Under the pieces are notes generated by a model. The model saw only the letters and a list, made by a program, of their open reading frames with translations, did not search any database and was not told where the DNA came from. DNA of 64,000 nt. Origin: Mucilaginibacter defluvii. Lineage in GTDB: Bacteria > Bacteroidota > Bacteroidia > Sphingobacteriales > Sphingobacteriaceae. The position numbers were made by a program, and so were the translations under genes. Shown here piece after piece: positions 1-7,311 of this stretch (position 1 is its first letter; each line of letters starts with the position of its first letter). Location of the stretch: the NCBI RefSeq assembly GCF_039543225.1, contig NZ_BAABJI010000002.1, forward strand, positions 2,294,001 to 2,358,000, in the 5' to 3' direction.

Positions 1-45
1 CCCGATACCGGAAGAAGCTCCGGTTAGTAATACAATTTTTCTCAT
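1..45 (-). CDS. SDR-family oxidoreductase, N-terminal end only (runs off the left edge)
   Basis: The first 15 codons of a minus-strand gene are visible. They read MRKIVLLTGASSGIG, the beta-strand and glycine-rich TGxxxGIG NAD(P)-binding turn that opens a short-chain dehydrogenase/reductase. The ATG is at 43-45 on the complement. Everything after the cofactor motif lies outside the window, so the substrate cannot be guessed. Family assignment rests on this motif only. Confidence 0.75.
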   Translation of the reverse strand, partial: MRKIVLLTGASSGIG

Positions 46-457
46 TATAAAGTGATTTATGCATATTGCCAAACCGTATTACCATATACGGCTGTCAAAT
101 GCCATGCAAAATTGATTGCTGAAAGGGAGATTTGTAGTAACCGAAATTGGGGGTTTTTCTAACTTAATTCTATAAAATATATTGACATGATAGAACGAAA
201 TTCTTGGCTTAGGTAATAAAACCTTGCTTTGAATATGGGCAAAATAAATATCTACGAGATGACTTGATTGTAAATTACCAGCCTAAAAAGTTGATCATCC
301 TCTAGACGATGTTCCGGCGATGTTTTTGACTATATTCTTCCCATTTGACCCCATCAATAAGATAATATTGGCAGAAAACTTTATAGACGGTTTTCGTTAA
401 AACAAAGAAGGCAATGTTTAACATCGCCTCCCTTGAATTTACAATTGCGGACATCAA

Positions 458-637
458 TTATTTATAGGTAACAGCAGGAAAATCTGCTTTAGCCTGTTGC
501 AATTGCGCCTCCCATTCATCCGACCAGCCAAATGTTTAAATGAAATGCTCCTTTCAATTTGCTCCAGCGACTCCGCTCCAAAAATTAACAGATTGCGTCC
601 GTTTAAAATCAACTGAGTATTCCTGCCCACATTGAAT
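458..637 (-). pseudogene. C-terminal remnant of an unidentified coding sequence, frameshifted
   Basis: In the gap between 46 and 733 no intact gene is seen. On the minus strand one frame reads QLILNGRNLLIFGAESLEQI and then loses sense. The next frame picks up with FGWSDEWEAQLQQAKADF and ends PAVTYK-stop at 458-460. The two pieces look like one protein tail broken by a single frameshift near 530. The family is not recognised. It lies between the partial SDR gene and the mobilization genes and may be debris from insertion of the mobile element. The rest of the gap shows no convincing feature. Confidence 0.3.
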
Positions 638-733
638 TAAAAACAGATAATAGCGTTTATTTCAACTACCCCATTGGTATGTAGTAAAACTAAGTCGATA
701 TTTAAAGTAGTAAGAGCTAACATATCTTTTTTG

Positions 734-2074
734 TTATCTTCTATTAATTCTTGCCTTTTTCTGCCTATGCCGATCTCTTCCATAAATTGCCTCATCATCC
801 ACATCGTCGCTGATACTAATGTTCAAAGCAGTATCCAGCCTATAAGATTCAGGATGGCTGTCAATACTATGATGTAAATCAGCACCCGGTGATTGGCTTT
901 GCTTTTCTTCAACTCCCGTTCTATCGTTTCCTGCCGCTGTATGATCTCCCGCAAAAGCGGTTGGGTGATAGCCGTCTTTTCTGTGAGTTCCTTTATCGTT
1001 TGCAGGAAGTCGTTCAATGCGGTGTCCATTGCCGAAGGTTGCTGCGGGTTGCCGATGGTCGTACTTTGCTCTTGTCCTATCGTTTGCTGCGCTAATCGCC
1101 GCGCTGTCTCTGCCTTGTTCATAGTCAATGTGTTTTAATATCTCATTCCATTTGAAGCGGTTACCCAATGCCTGTCCGCGTATCTTAAACTCGTTGTGGA
1201 AATAGGTAATGCCGCTTACCCTGCCCGTTGATGCCTGGTTGAATAGCAATGAGATGCCATACCGCTCGCAACGCTCGATGATCTCCTGTATGCTGACGCG
1301 GCGGGCGGGCAGTAAAAGCGATAGCTTCTCCTGGAGCAAAAGCTTTTCAGATGCCAAGCCGGTCCGGTTTATCATTTCCAGTTCATCCTTTGTTGGCGCA
1401 CGCCTGGTTATTAAGTTGCGTCGTTCAAGAGATAGATTGTTATCTTGATATAATGTTTCAATGTTATATCTGTCCGTCGGTAGATCGCTACCCGGTTCAA
1501 CAGATAAATGATTATCGCGATGACCAATATGCATGTTACCGTGATCGCTCTTTTTATAGTTATTTAAATTTGTGGATTTACTGCTGTGCCGCTTACTGGT
1601 TACACAATGTGCTGATTCTACCGTTACGAGATTATAGCGTTCTTCCAGCTTCCTAATTATCGCCTCACTTTTCCGGTAGTTATTGCTATCTGAAACAACG
1701 CTGCCATCGAAACGAATTCGATTAACTAAGAGGTGTAAGTGTGGGTGATCAGCATCAAAATGGCGGTAGATCATATACTGGTTATCGCCGAAACCGTTAG
1801 CTAACAGGTATTCGTGCGCAATCGCCAATAGTGTTTTGTTGTCAAGGCGGTCATCTTTGTGGAAATTTAGGCTGGTATGGTACACATAACGGTTAAGCGA
1901 GGGCCGCAGGCTTTTAACTATTTCCACTTCACGCTGAATTCCCCAATGGTCAACAGCCGTAAAATTGCTGTCCAGCAGTATAGCCCGTTTGCTTTTATCC
2001 GGGTTATGCGCTTTTTTTTCATTGTATCGAAAAGCCCCCATGAAGCTTTTACCGATCTTTTGACTCGCTATCAT
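734..2074 (-). CDS. Relaxase / mobilization nuclease (MOBP-like)
   Basis: 446-residue protein that should nick and covalently hold the transferred strand at oriT during plasmid or element mobilization. Residues 105-118 read HFDADHPHLHLLVN, the relaxase histidine motif (H105, H110, H112, H114) that binds the metal. An N-terminal tyrosine in FRYNEK (Y17) is a candidate for the nicking residue. The C-terminal third is hydrophilic and basic, ending in RDRHRQKKARINRR. The gene starts inside the end of the MobC-like gene (26-bp overlap), so the two are co-translated. A 101-codon gene is nested in another frame over the C-terminal region. Length fits Bacteroidota mobilization relaxases. No coupling protein or transfer genes are near, so the element was at most mobilizable. 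Confidence 0.85.
   Translation of the reverse strand: MIASQKIGKSFMGAFRYNEKKAHNPDKSKRAILLDSNFTAVDHWGIQREVEIVKSLRPSLNRYVYHTSLNFHKDDRLDNKTLLAIAHEYLLANGFGDNQYMIYRHFDADHPHLHLLVNRIRFDGSVVSDSNNYRKSEAIIRKLEERYNLVTVESAHCVTSKRHSSKSTNLNNYKKSDHGNMHIGHRDNHLSVEPGSDLPTDRYNIETLYQDNNLSLERRNLITRRAPTKDELEMINRTGLASEKLLLQEKLSLLLPARRVSIQEIIERCERYGISLLFNQASTGRVSGITYFHNEFKIRGQALGNRFKWNEILKHIDYEQGRDSAAISAANDRTRAKYDHRQPAATFGNGHRIERLPANDKGTHRKDGYHPTAFAGDHTAAGNDRTGVEEKQSQSPGADLHHSIDSHPESYRLDTALNISISDDVDDEAIYGRDRHRQKKARINRR
823..1128 (-). CDS. Small membrane-anchored protein nested inside the relaxase gene
   Basis: 101-residue reading frame lying wholly inside the relaxase gene on the same strand, shifted one base. It has a Gln/Thr-rich N-terminal half, an amphipathic helical segment around residues 45-80 (LTEKTAITQ...QRQETIERELKK) and a C-terminal hydrophobic helix (HRVLIYIIVLTAILNLIGWI). 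That design is unlikely for a random shadow frame. In ColE1- and RSF1010-type mobilization regions an accessory mob gene is similarly nested in the relaxase gene, and RSF1010 MobB has a membrane-seeking segment. By analogy this may be an accessory relaxosome or membrane-docking protein. Function is inferred from layout only. Confidence 0.55.
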   Translation of the reverse strand: MTMNKAETARRLAQQTIGQEQSTTIGNPQQPSAMDTALNDFLQTIKELTEKTAITQPLLREIIQRQETIERELKKSKANHRVLIYIIVLTAILNLIGWILL

Positions 2075-2405
2075 ACAATAAAAGTTTTAAGATGAGTTGC
2101 TGCTGCTCACGGAGCTGCAATAGCGATGATCGTACGTCCAGCGGAAACTTGCCAGAATTGGCGTGTTTCGCAAGCTGGTTGATGTTGTTCCCGATCCGCT
2201 TCAGTTCGATGTAAACCCCGATATCTGTTTTAGCAATCTTTGGTTCGGGAAATTTGCCTTTTAATAATTTATCACGTACCAGCCGGTAGGTCGATATTCC
2301 GTAACTTTTGGCTGCTTCCTCAATGCGAAGCCGCTCCCGGCTGTTCAGCCGGATAGTTATCTTGTACGTTCGTTTGTTTTCTTCCGATACCTTTGGTCGT
2401 GCCAT
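2049..2405 (-). CDS. mobC: MobC-like relaxosome accessory protein
   Basis: 118-residue basic protein. Residues 15-45 (YKITIRLNSRERLRIEEAAK) fit a ribbon-helix-helix DNA-binding fold. Residues 60-100 (VYIELKRIGNNINQLAKHAN) match the conserved part of the bacterial mobilization protein MobC family, where the IGNNINQLA block is typical. MobC proteins bind near oriT, help melt the nick region and recruit the relaxase. It is the first gene of the module, overlaps the relaxase start, and lies next to the inverted repeats proposed as oriT. The ATG at 2403-2405 is the only good start. Confidence 0.85.
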   Translation of the reverse strand: MARPKVSEENKRTYKITIRLNSRERLRIEEAAKSYGISTYRLVRDKLLKGKFPEPKIAKTDIGVYIELKRIGNNINQLAKHANSGKFPLDVRSSLLQLREQQQLILKLLLYDSESKDR

Positions 2406-2520
2406 GTTCTCTAAATGCTATCGCTGCGACGTTACTACAAACATCGCCGTAATTATTAAGCGCATCAGGCAGCTTGTTTGTTACAGGCTAAAAAGCGGTT
2501 TGAATAGCATTATACAGTTT

Positions 2521-2640
2521 TGATATGCGGAACGAAGTGAGGTAGATCGGGTCCGGGTACCCCGGCAAGACGTTTTGGGCAGCCCAAAACATGGCTTGCT
2601 TTGCTTTATAAGCAAAAAGGCGGCAGCAAACACTACATAA
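2521..2640. other. Candidate origin of transfer region (oriT)
   Basis: Just upstream of the mobC start lie two perfect inverted repeats. GTTTTGGGC (2572-2580) faces GCCCAAAAC (2582-2590) with a 1-base spacer, and TTTGCTT (2600-2606) faces AAGCAAA (2610-2616) with a 3-base spacer. A GGGTACCC palindrome sits at about 2547-2554. Clustered inverted repeats beside mobC and relaxase genes are the usual setting of oriT. The nick site cannot be assigned from sequence alone. These hairpins could also be terminators. Confidence 0.4.
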
Positions 2641-2675
2641 AAAATGCACACTTTAACATTTAGGTAGTTGCGATT

Positions 2676-2831
2676 TTAAAAAACGATTTCGACAGCTCTT
2701 GTTGCTTCGACATAAGTTCTTATTTCCTCATCATTTGTTATAAGCTTGCCTTTCATTTGAATTGCCGAAGACAAAACAATCTTATCGTGTGTTATAAAGC
2801 TCTCCGCAATTTCTACTGAGTTTAAAGTGAA
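2676..2831 (-). pseudogene. PIN-domain (VapC-like) C-terminal remnant
   Basis: A minus-strand open stretch of 51 codons without a start reads SVEIAESFITHDKIVLSSAI and then QMKGKLITNDEEIRTY, ending at a stop at 2676-2678. The order 'HD-I-A-A---G--LIT-DE-I' is the C-terminal half of PIN-domain RNases such as VapC toxins, where the TND residues belong to the acidic active site. The upstream part, including the first catalytic Asp, is missing: a stop codon lies just before the fragment and no antitoxin gene is seen. It is probably a decayed toxin-antitoxin gene left in the mobile region. Confidence 0.5.
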
Positions 2832-2921
2832 TTAGATTTCTTATAGCTATTAACACGTTTTTAGTAGATTAACCTAATAAAGAGTTTCGCACAAGCGCTT
2901 ATGGATAAGAAGGATTGAAAT

Positions 2922-4712
2922 TTAGGTATCTTCATCATTTGAATGCTGACGTCTCAATTCATTCAACTGGGTCATTAGGGCAACTATTTCCGTTGACAGC
3001 ATCTGTTTGCTAATTTGATCAACTATGTTAGAATGAGTTAGGCTAATTTGATAGTTTTCTTGTAAATACTTATTAATCGCTGTTATAAACTCTTTACCCG
3101 GAACCATCTTTAATCGATCATCTAAAGACTTCCATTTATCATCAAAGGTTCTATTTATTTGCTGCAGCATCGAAGAATCATCGACTCCTTTATTGTTTGA
3201 TCTTTCAAATTTTAATTGATGAGAGGACAGCTGGCCGAAGATATTTGACTTAAATTCGTCTGTAAGAGTTGTCAACAATTCATTCATCCCAATATCAAAG
3301 GTCTTACAATCGCCAGTTCGCTCGTTGGAGTTCTTAATTTTTTTTTCGATGGCTTTTTGAATAGCAGCTGGAATTAATAATATGTTCTCCAATTCCTTAA
3401 AGGAATGAATATGAGCAAAGAAATTTCCACGATTTAAATCGTTTAGCTCATGTATAACTTCATTGTCCGATCTGTAGTCTCGATCAAAAATTACGGCAGA
3501 AACAATAGGATAGCCCATTGTTTTCTCAATTCCCTCCTTAAATGATCTTAATTTAGCTGGATTGAAACCCTCAACTGGAACTACTGCAAAATGTGTTCTA
3601 TTCGCGACATCTTTGAAACCTAATATTCTAGCCAATTTTGATAAAATAGCAAAGTCTTTACCTTCTACAAATAGTACTCTTTTTGTTTTCGCAATTTGCG
3701 TCAACACTGGATTCAAACTTGAACCTAAGACTTTGAAAAGCTCTCTCAATTGTGATGGATCTTTGATTCGTCGTGCAGACGCAAAAGTTTTATTAATGAT
3801 TAAAATGTCACTAAGGTCTGCTTCAGTGATTATTTCAGTCGAGTGAGTGGCAATCACAATGGCTGGACCAAGTTCCTTCAAAATCCCTAACAATTGTCTT
3901 TGTAAATCTGAGTGAAGATAGATATCCGGTTCATCAATAATAAATAATGTTGCATCCTTATTCTTGATTATATAGGTCAACATTTGACACCAGATTTGAA
4001 AACCATAACCAGCCCAAAAAATTTCTCTAAGAATGCGATCTTCTGGACAAAACATGTTTAACACCGTCGGAGTTTGAGTAAAATCAGGCTCAGGTCTTTG
4101 AATGTCCATACCCGGCCAAGTAGAATTAATTAACTCCTTAAACTCATCGAAATCGTCACCGTAGTGAAACCAAATATTTCTGAAATTCCTTGACGCCTTT
4201 GGCGAACTAATGGCTAAACGTGCCGCTTCCTTTTGAAATAATTGTTCATGGTTTTCCACAGGTGAGAGAATAGGGACGAAACCAATATTTATAGACACGT
4301 ATTGCTTGAAATCTTTTGGAGACCTGATAGCAAATTCTTCTGATTCTACATACATTAAACAACTACCAACAGATGGGAAAAATATCGTAATGAATGCATT
4401 ATTAGACAAGGTAAACCTAATGATGGCAGGAGTTGTATCGTCGTAATTATAAAAAACGTTCTCAGTCGCGATAGGAGCTTGGCTTAAGTCAAGTTCATAT
4501 CCAAATACTAATTTGTCATCAATGTCTCTAATTGGATTTGGCTTTTTGGCATTTGCTTTTTTGATACCTTCAGAAAGCAACTTCAAAGCGCCAATCACAG
4601 TGGATTTACCAGCATTATTTGGGCCTACAATAATGTTGAAATCAGTAAGTGAAACGGAGAATTTTTTGAACGTTTTGTAATTAGTAAACTTAACTGCTGT
4701 GATTGTTACCAT
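2922..4712 (-). CDS. OLD-family ATP-dependent endonuclease (AAA ATPase plus Toprim)
   Basis: 596-residue protein with an SMC/RecF-like ATPase at the N-terminus. The Walker A is GPNNAGKST (30-38), the Walker B is LFIIDEP (256-262) and the H-loop is ATHST (288-292). A Toprim nuclease follows, with RVLFVEGK (345-352) and the DRD pair at 410-412 in VIFDRDYRSD. The last 150 residues are mostly helical. OLD proteins cleave or nick DNA in an ATP-modulated way; phage P2 Old and GajA of Gabija are defence members. No UvrD-like GajB is next to it, so this is not a standard Gabija pair. A HEPN-motif gene starts 397 bp away in the opposite direction. The sequence is visibly AT-richer than the operons to its right, which fits horizontal acquisition. 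Confidence 0.85.
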   Translation of the reverse strand: MVTITAVKFTNYKTFKKFSVSLTDFNIIVGPNNAGKSTVIGALKLLSEGIKKANAKKPNPIRDIDDKLVFGYELDLSQAPIATENVFYNYDDTTPAIIRFTLSNNAFITIFFPSVGSCLMYVESEEFAIRSPKDFKQYVSINIGFVPILSPVENHEQLFQKEAARLAISSPKASRNFRNIWFHYGDDFDEFKELINSTWPGMDIQRPEPDFTQTPTVLNMFCPEDRILREIFWAGYGFQIWCQMLTYIIKNKDATLFIIDEPDIYLHSDLQRQLLGILKELGPAIVIATHSTEIITEADLSDILIINKTFASARRIKDPSQLRELFKVLGSSLNPVLTQIAKTKRVLFVEGKDFAILSKLARILGFKDVANRTHFAVVPVEGFNPAKLRSFKEGIEKTMGYPIVSAVIFDRDYRSDNEVIHELNDLNRGNFFAHIHSFKELENILLIPAAIQKAIEKKIKNSNERTGDCKTFDIGMNELLTTLTDEFKSNIFGQLSSHQLKFERSNNKGVDDSSMLQQINRTFDDKWKSLDDRLKMVPGKEFITAINKYLQENYQISLTHSNIVDQISKQMLSTEIVALMTQLNELRRQHSNDEDT

Positions 4713-5109
4713 TCAAATTAACAGGTTTAGAAGAGTTCTAATATACAGACATTTCCATCATTTTTTCAATTCGTCTTGCCCCAAACTAATAATATAAAAA
4801 GTTGTGGCTAGCTGTTGCAAACTATATGTGAGATGGTCGGGTAGAATCTCTTTGGGTTTTCCCTACTAAAGTGCTGACCTCATGATCCTGTCGATGTTCG
4901 AACCGAGTAGTTAGAAAGCAAGTTGCTTAGGCTTACCAGAAAGTAATTCGATAAATGCCAGTAAGGTCTAGTTATTTAAATAGCCCAAACTGGGCATTTC
5001 TCGAACTATTTGTTAGCAGACTTAAGGAAAGTAGCTTTTTAGATTACTGAATAGATTTCCCTACGTTGTAACCTACAGACGTATCCATCGCTTTTTATAA
5101 CTTTACCAA
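4713..5109. other. Divergent intergenic region with a degenerate hairpin-repeat copy
   Basis: This 397-bp spacer holds the promoters of the divergent nuclease and HEPN genes. It also contains TTCGAACC at about 4897-4904, then an 'agtaaggtctag' block and AGCCCAAACTGGGC near 4981, which can form a short hairpin (GCCCA/TGGGC). The same modules recur in the repeats near 12.7, 21.1 and 22.3 kb, so this looks like a decayed copy. No coding sequence was seen. Confidence 0.35.
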
Positions 5110-5976
5110 ATGAGCAAGAACCAACTAGTGTATTGTATTCACCCTGAACAATATGATGTCTTTGATACCCGTATCAACAAACCAGTATGGCATCGAAAGC
5201 TAGAAAATGGGGTGGAGGTTGGATCTATGGTGCTTCAAGAATTAGATATAATTCCTTACTCAAAAAATCCCTTCGAATTCTTTGCACCAAACAATGTAGG
5301 AATGCTTCTTTCTATTTCCCAAAAATATCGGGATCAGGCCAAAGAGCTCTATACCTCCGCTATCGACCCCAAACTTCATGATCATTCAGTAACCAACGCG
5401 AAAATTGATAAAAAGAAATTTCTACAGGAAAAATCTAAAGAAGCAGCAAACTACATTGAGTTAATTCAAATCGCTGTAGTTTTTGCTTATACTGCAGTCG
5501 AATCTTTTGTCAATTTAAGTATACCCGATGATTATAAGTATGAGGTACACATTAAAAATAAAGGAATAACAGAGATTTACAATAAAACGGCTATCGAGCG
5601 TTGGATTTCTCTGAATGATAAATTGGCAAACATTCTTACGGTGATCTATAAAACGCGGAAGATTGAGTCCGAAAAGTTTTGGAGTAATTTTAAGTCCTTA
5701 GAAAAACTACGTCACAATATCATCCATCAAAAATCAATTGACCGCACCGAATTTTATAAAGATTATTTTATGGATCAGATCTTTAAAATAGTGGACAGTG
5801 GCTTGCTAATGCTCCAGTTCTTTTACGATGCTCATGCAAGCGAGAACCGCTCTAATCCATTATGGCCTTGGGGAATCGGTAAAGAAAAATCCTTTCCTGT
5901 TATAAATTCTTTTGATTCGAAGGATTTTGAAGTTATTGGTAATTTATACCAAGGGCGAAAAAGTAAGGAGGCATAA
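5110..5976 (+). CDS. HEPN-motif protein, putative RNase, divergent from the OLD nuclease
   Basis: 288-residue soluble protein not recognised as a named family. Residues 100-240 are mainly helical (IELIQIAVVFAYTAVESFVN, then NDKLANILTVIY). They end in LEKLRHNIIHQKS, which contains R201-H-N-I-I-H206, the R-x4-H motif of HEPN domains. Placement of the motif after a helix starting with an acidic 'AVESFVN' block also fits HEPN proteins, many of which are RNases in toxin-antitoxin and phage-defence systems. The N-terminal 100 residues have no recognised fold. Pairing with an OLD nuclease beside mobilization genes suggests defence, but that is inference. A non-catalytic HEPN scaffold is the alternative. 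Confidence 0.6.
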   Translation: MSKNQLVYCIHPEQYDVFDTRINKPVWHRKLENGVEVGSMVLQELDIIPYSKNPFEFFAPNNVGMLLSISQKYRDQAKELYTSAIDPKLHDHSVTNAKIDKKKFLQEKSKEAANYIELIQIAVVFAYTAVESFVNLSIPDDYKYEVHIKNKGITEIYNKTAIERWISLNDKLANILTVIYKTRKIESEKFWSNFKSLEKLRHNIIHQKSIDRTEFYKDYFMDQIFKIVDSGLLMLQFFYDAHASENRSNPLWPWGIGKEKSFPVINSFDSKDFEVIGNLYQGRKSKEA

Positions 5977-6132
5977 ATATTTCGATACCGGAACATAGGT
6001 ATTTATCTTTAATCGGAAAGCAAAACAGATTACTATAAAATCAATTAAGGAAATTGAAGTTTTAACACCTTTTAACCTTCACGAAGGTATGATCAATCTG
6101 TGTCTGAAATGATAAACATTAACTATAATGAT

Positions 6133-6160
6133 AAAAGCCTCCACTCTACTGACGGCTTTT
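6133..6160. terminator. Bidirectional hairpin terminator
   Basis: AAAAGCC (6133-6139) pairs with GGCTTTT (6154-6160) around a 14-base loop, giving an A-rich/T-rich flanked stem that can end transcription on both strands. It lies downstream of the HEPN gene on the plus strand and after the last gene of the seven-gene minus-strand operon. It also follows a tRNA-3'-end-like stretch on the minus strand (6172-6195), the same order as at 20.6 and 45.8 kb. Confidence 0.55.
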
Positions 6161-6171
6161 ACAATGTGTAG

Positions 6172-6195
6172 CGCGGAACAGGATCGAACTATTTA
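6172..6195 (-). repeat. Possible decayed tRNA 3'-end (attachment-site relic)
   Basis: Read on the minus strand this stretch is GTTCGATCCTGTTCCGCGCT followed by AC, which has the T-loop GTTCGAT and a following stem like the 3' end of a tRNA. No 5' half with a matching acceptor strand is seen. It is followed by a terminator hairpin, as at the two intact 25-bp copies further right. It may mark the edge of the mobile segment at the left of the window. The match is only suggestive. Confidence 0.25.
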
Positions 6196-6237
6196 AACTT
6201 AAAGCAATAGTCGGGATGAGCCCTTCTAAGTATTTAT

Positions 6238-7311
6238 TTAAATTTTAGCTGACCTGTTTTTCCAGATAAACCCATCCAATACATAATGAGTAGATTGGGG
6301 CAACGCCAACAGTGGTACAATTAGTGATAATAACTGTTTATCTTCAACTTTGGGCAGCTGATTAAATACCTGGAAAATGCTTTTATGCTCTTTCCAAACC
6401 AGTCCGTCCCATAAACCCTCTTCAAGGTAGGCCAACACTACCAGTACTGTTAAAAAGTAAAGCAGACCATATTTATTGAAAATTGCCCGCCATAATACGT
6501 TTTTACCACGAGCGCTTGGGTTAGGTTTTTTCCTTTCTGCTATCCAGATAAGGGCCATATACGGAATACCATGCGATATAACATTGAGGGTTGTGAATGC
6601 CAGATCGCCATTAAAATAAATGATACCGAAATACCACGACAGGAATGTGCCCGCAATAAGAATGTTACGTGGTAAGTTAAATTGCCTTGTTCGGTTATAT
6701 AAAACTACTTCTTTAATTAAGTATGCTAATATAATTACGATATATAAGCAATTGCCGATATCAAGCAGCCAGCCCAAAGCGGGTAAAATAAAAAAATCAT
6801 TCTCAACAAACCAATTGAATTGCCTGTTGCCCTCGGCATGCCAGTATAGTATCGGGTAAATAGTTGCAGTATATATGGCTATCTTATCAATAAGCATGGC
6901 ATAGTATCCGCTGCTCTCCTTGCGCGAATACAGGCGCATAAAACCATATTGTTGCCTAATAAAATGATATACTGCCAGGTATGCCAGCACACGCCAAAAG
7001 GCTATCGCATCAAAGCTATGCAATACAACACCTACAACATAACATATAAGCGGGACGGTTAATAACAACCCGCGCCGTAATGATTTATCCGGATTAAAAT
7101 AAGTGCGGTACAGGGTGCTATATACATGCGCAACATCAATAAACACAATAAGTACCAGCCAGTACACTACCGGCAGGGTTGATGAAATTTGCAGCTGCTG
7201 TGGGAATAATACAACCAACAATAAAGCAATAAAGGGTGGTGATAGTATGAAAACACTATCGGTTATTGTTGAATGAAGCCATGGTTGCTTATTTGTTGCC
7301 GTGTTGTTCAT
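6238..7311 (-). CDS. Polytopic membrane protein with conserved-looking histidines, last gene of the SpeD operon
   Basis: 357-residue protein with about eight to ten hydrophobic segments and no recognised family. Histidines sit in or next to membrane segments in distinctive contexts: FIDVAHVYS (H62), VYHFIRQQYG (H116), VISHGIPYM (H247) and STHYVLDGFIW (H342, D346). Scattered intramembrane His/Asp residues are typical of membrane diiron oxygenases and desaturases, but that is only an analogy. The start overlaps the end of the FAD oxidoreductase gene by 23 bp, so the two are translationally coupled. It probably acts with the oxidoreductase on a lipid-like or membrane-bound amine product. It is the last gene of the operon, with a terminator about 80 bp downstream. 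Confidence 0.7.
   Translation of the reverse strand: MNNTATNKQPWLHSTITDSVFILSPPFIALLLVVLFPQQLQISSTLPVVYWLVLIVFIDVAHVYSTLYRTYFNPDKSLRRGLLLTVPLICYVVGVVLHSFDAIAFWRVLAYLAVYHFIRQQYGFMRLYSRKESSGYYAMLIDKIAIYTATIYPILYWHAEGNRQFNWFVENDFFILPALGWLLDIGNCLYIVIILAYLIKEVVLYNRTRQFNLPRNILIAGTFLSWYFGIIYFNGDLAFTTLNVISHGIPYMALIWIAERKKPNPSARGKNVLWRAIFNKYGLLYFLTVLVVLAYLEEGLWDGLVWKEHKSIFQVFNQLPKVEDKQLLSLIVPLLALPQSTHYVLDGFIWKNRSAKI

Noticed and set aside
2922..4712. A complete Gabija system
   Set aside because: No UvrD-like GajB gene is adjacent; the neighbour is a HEPN-motif protein on the other strand.
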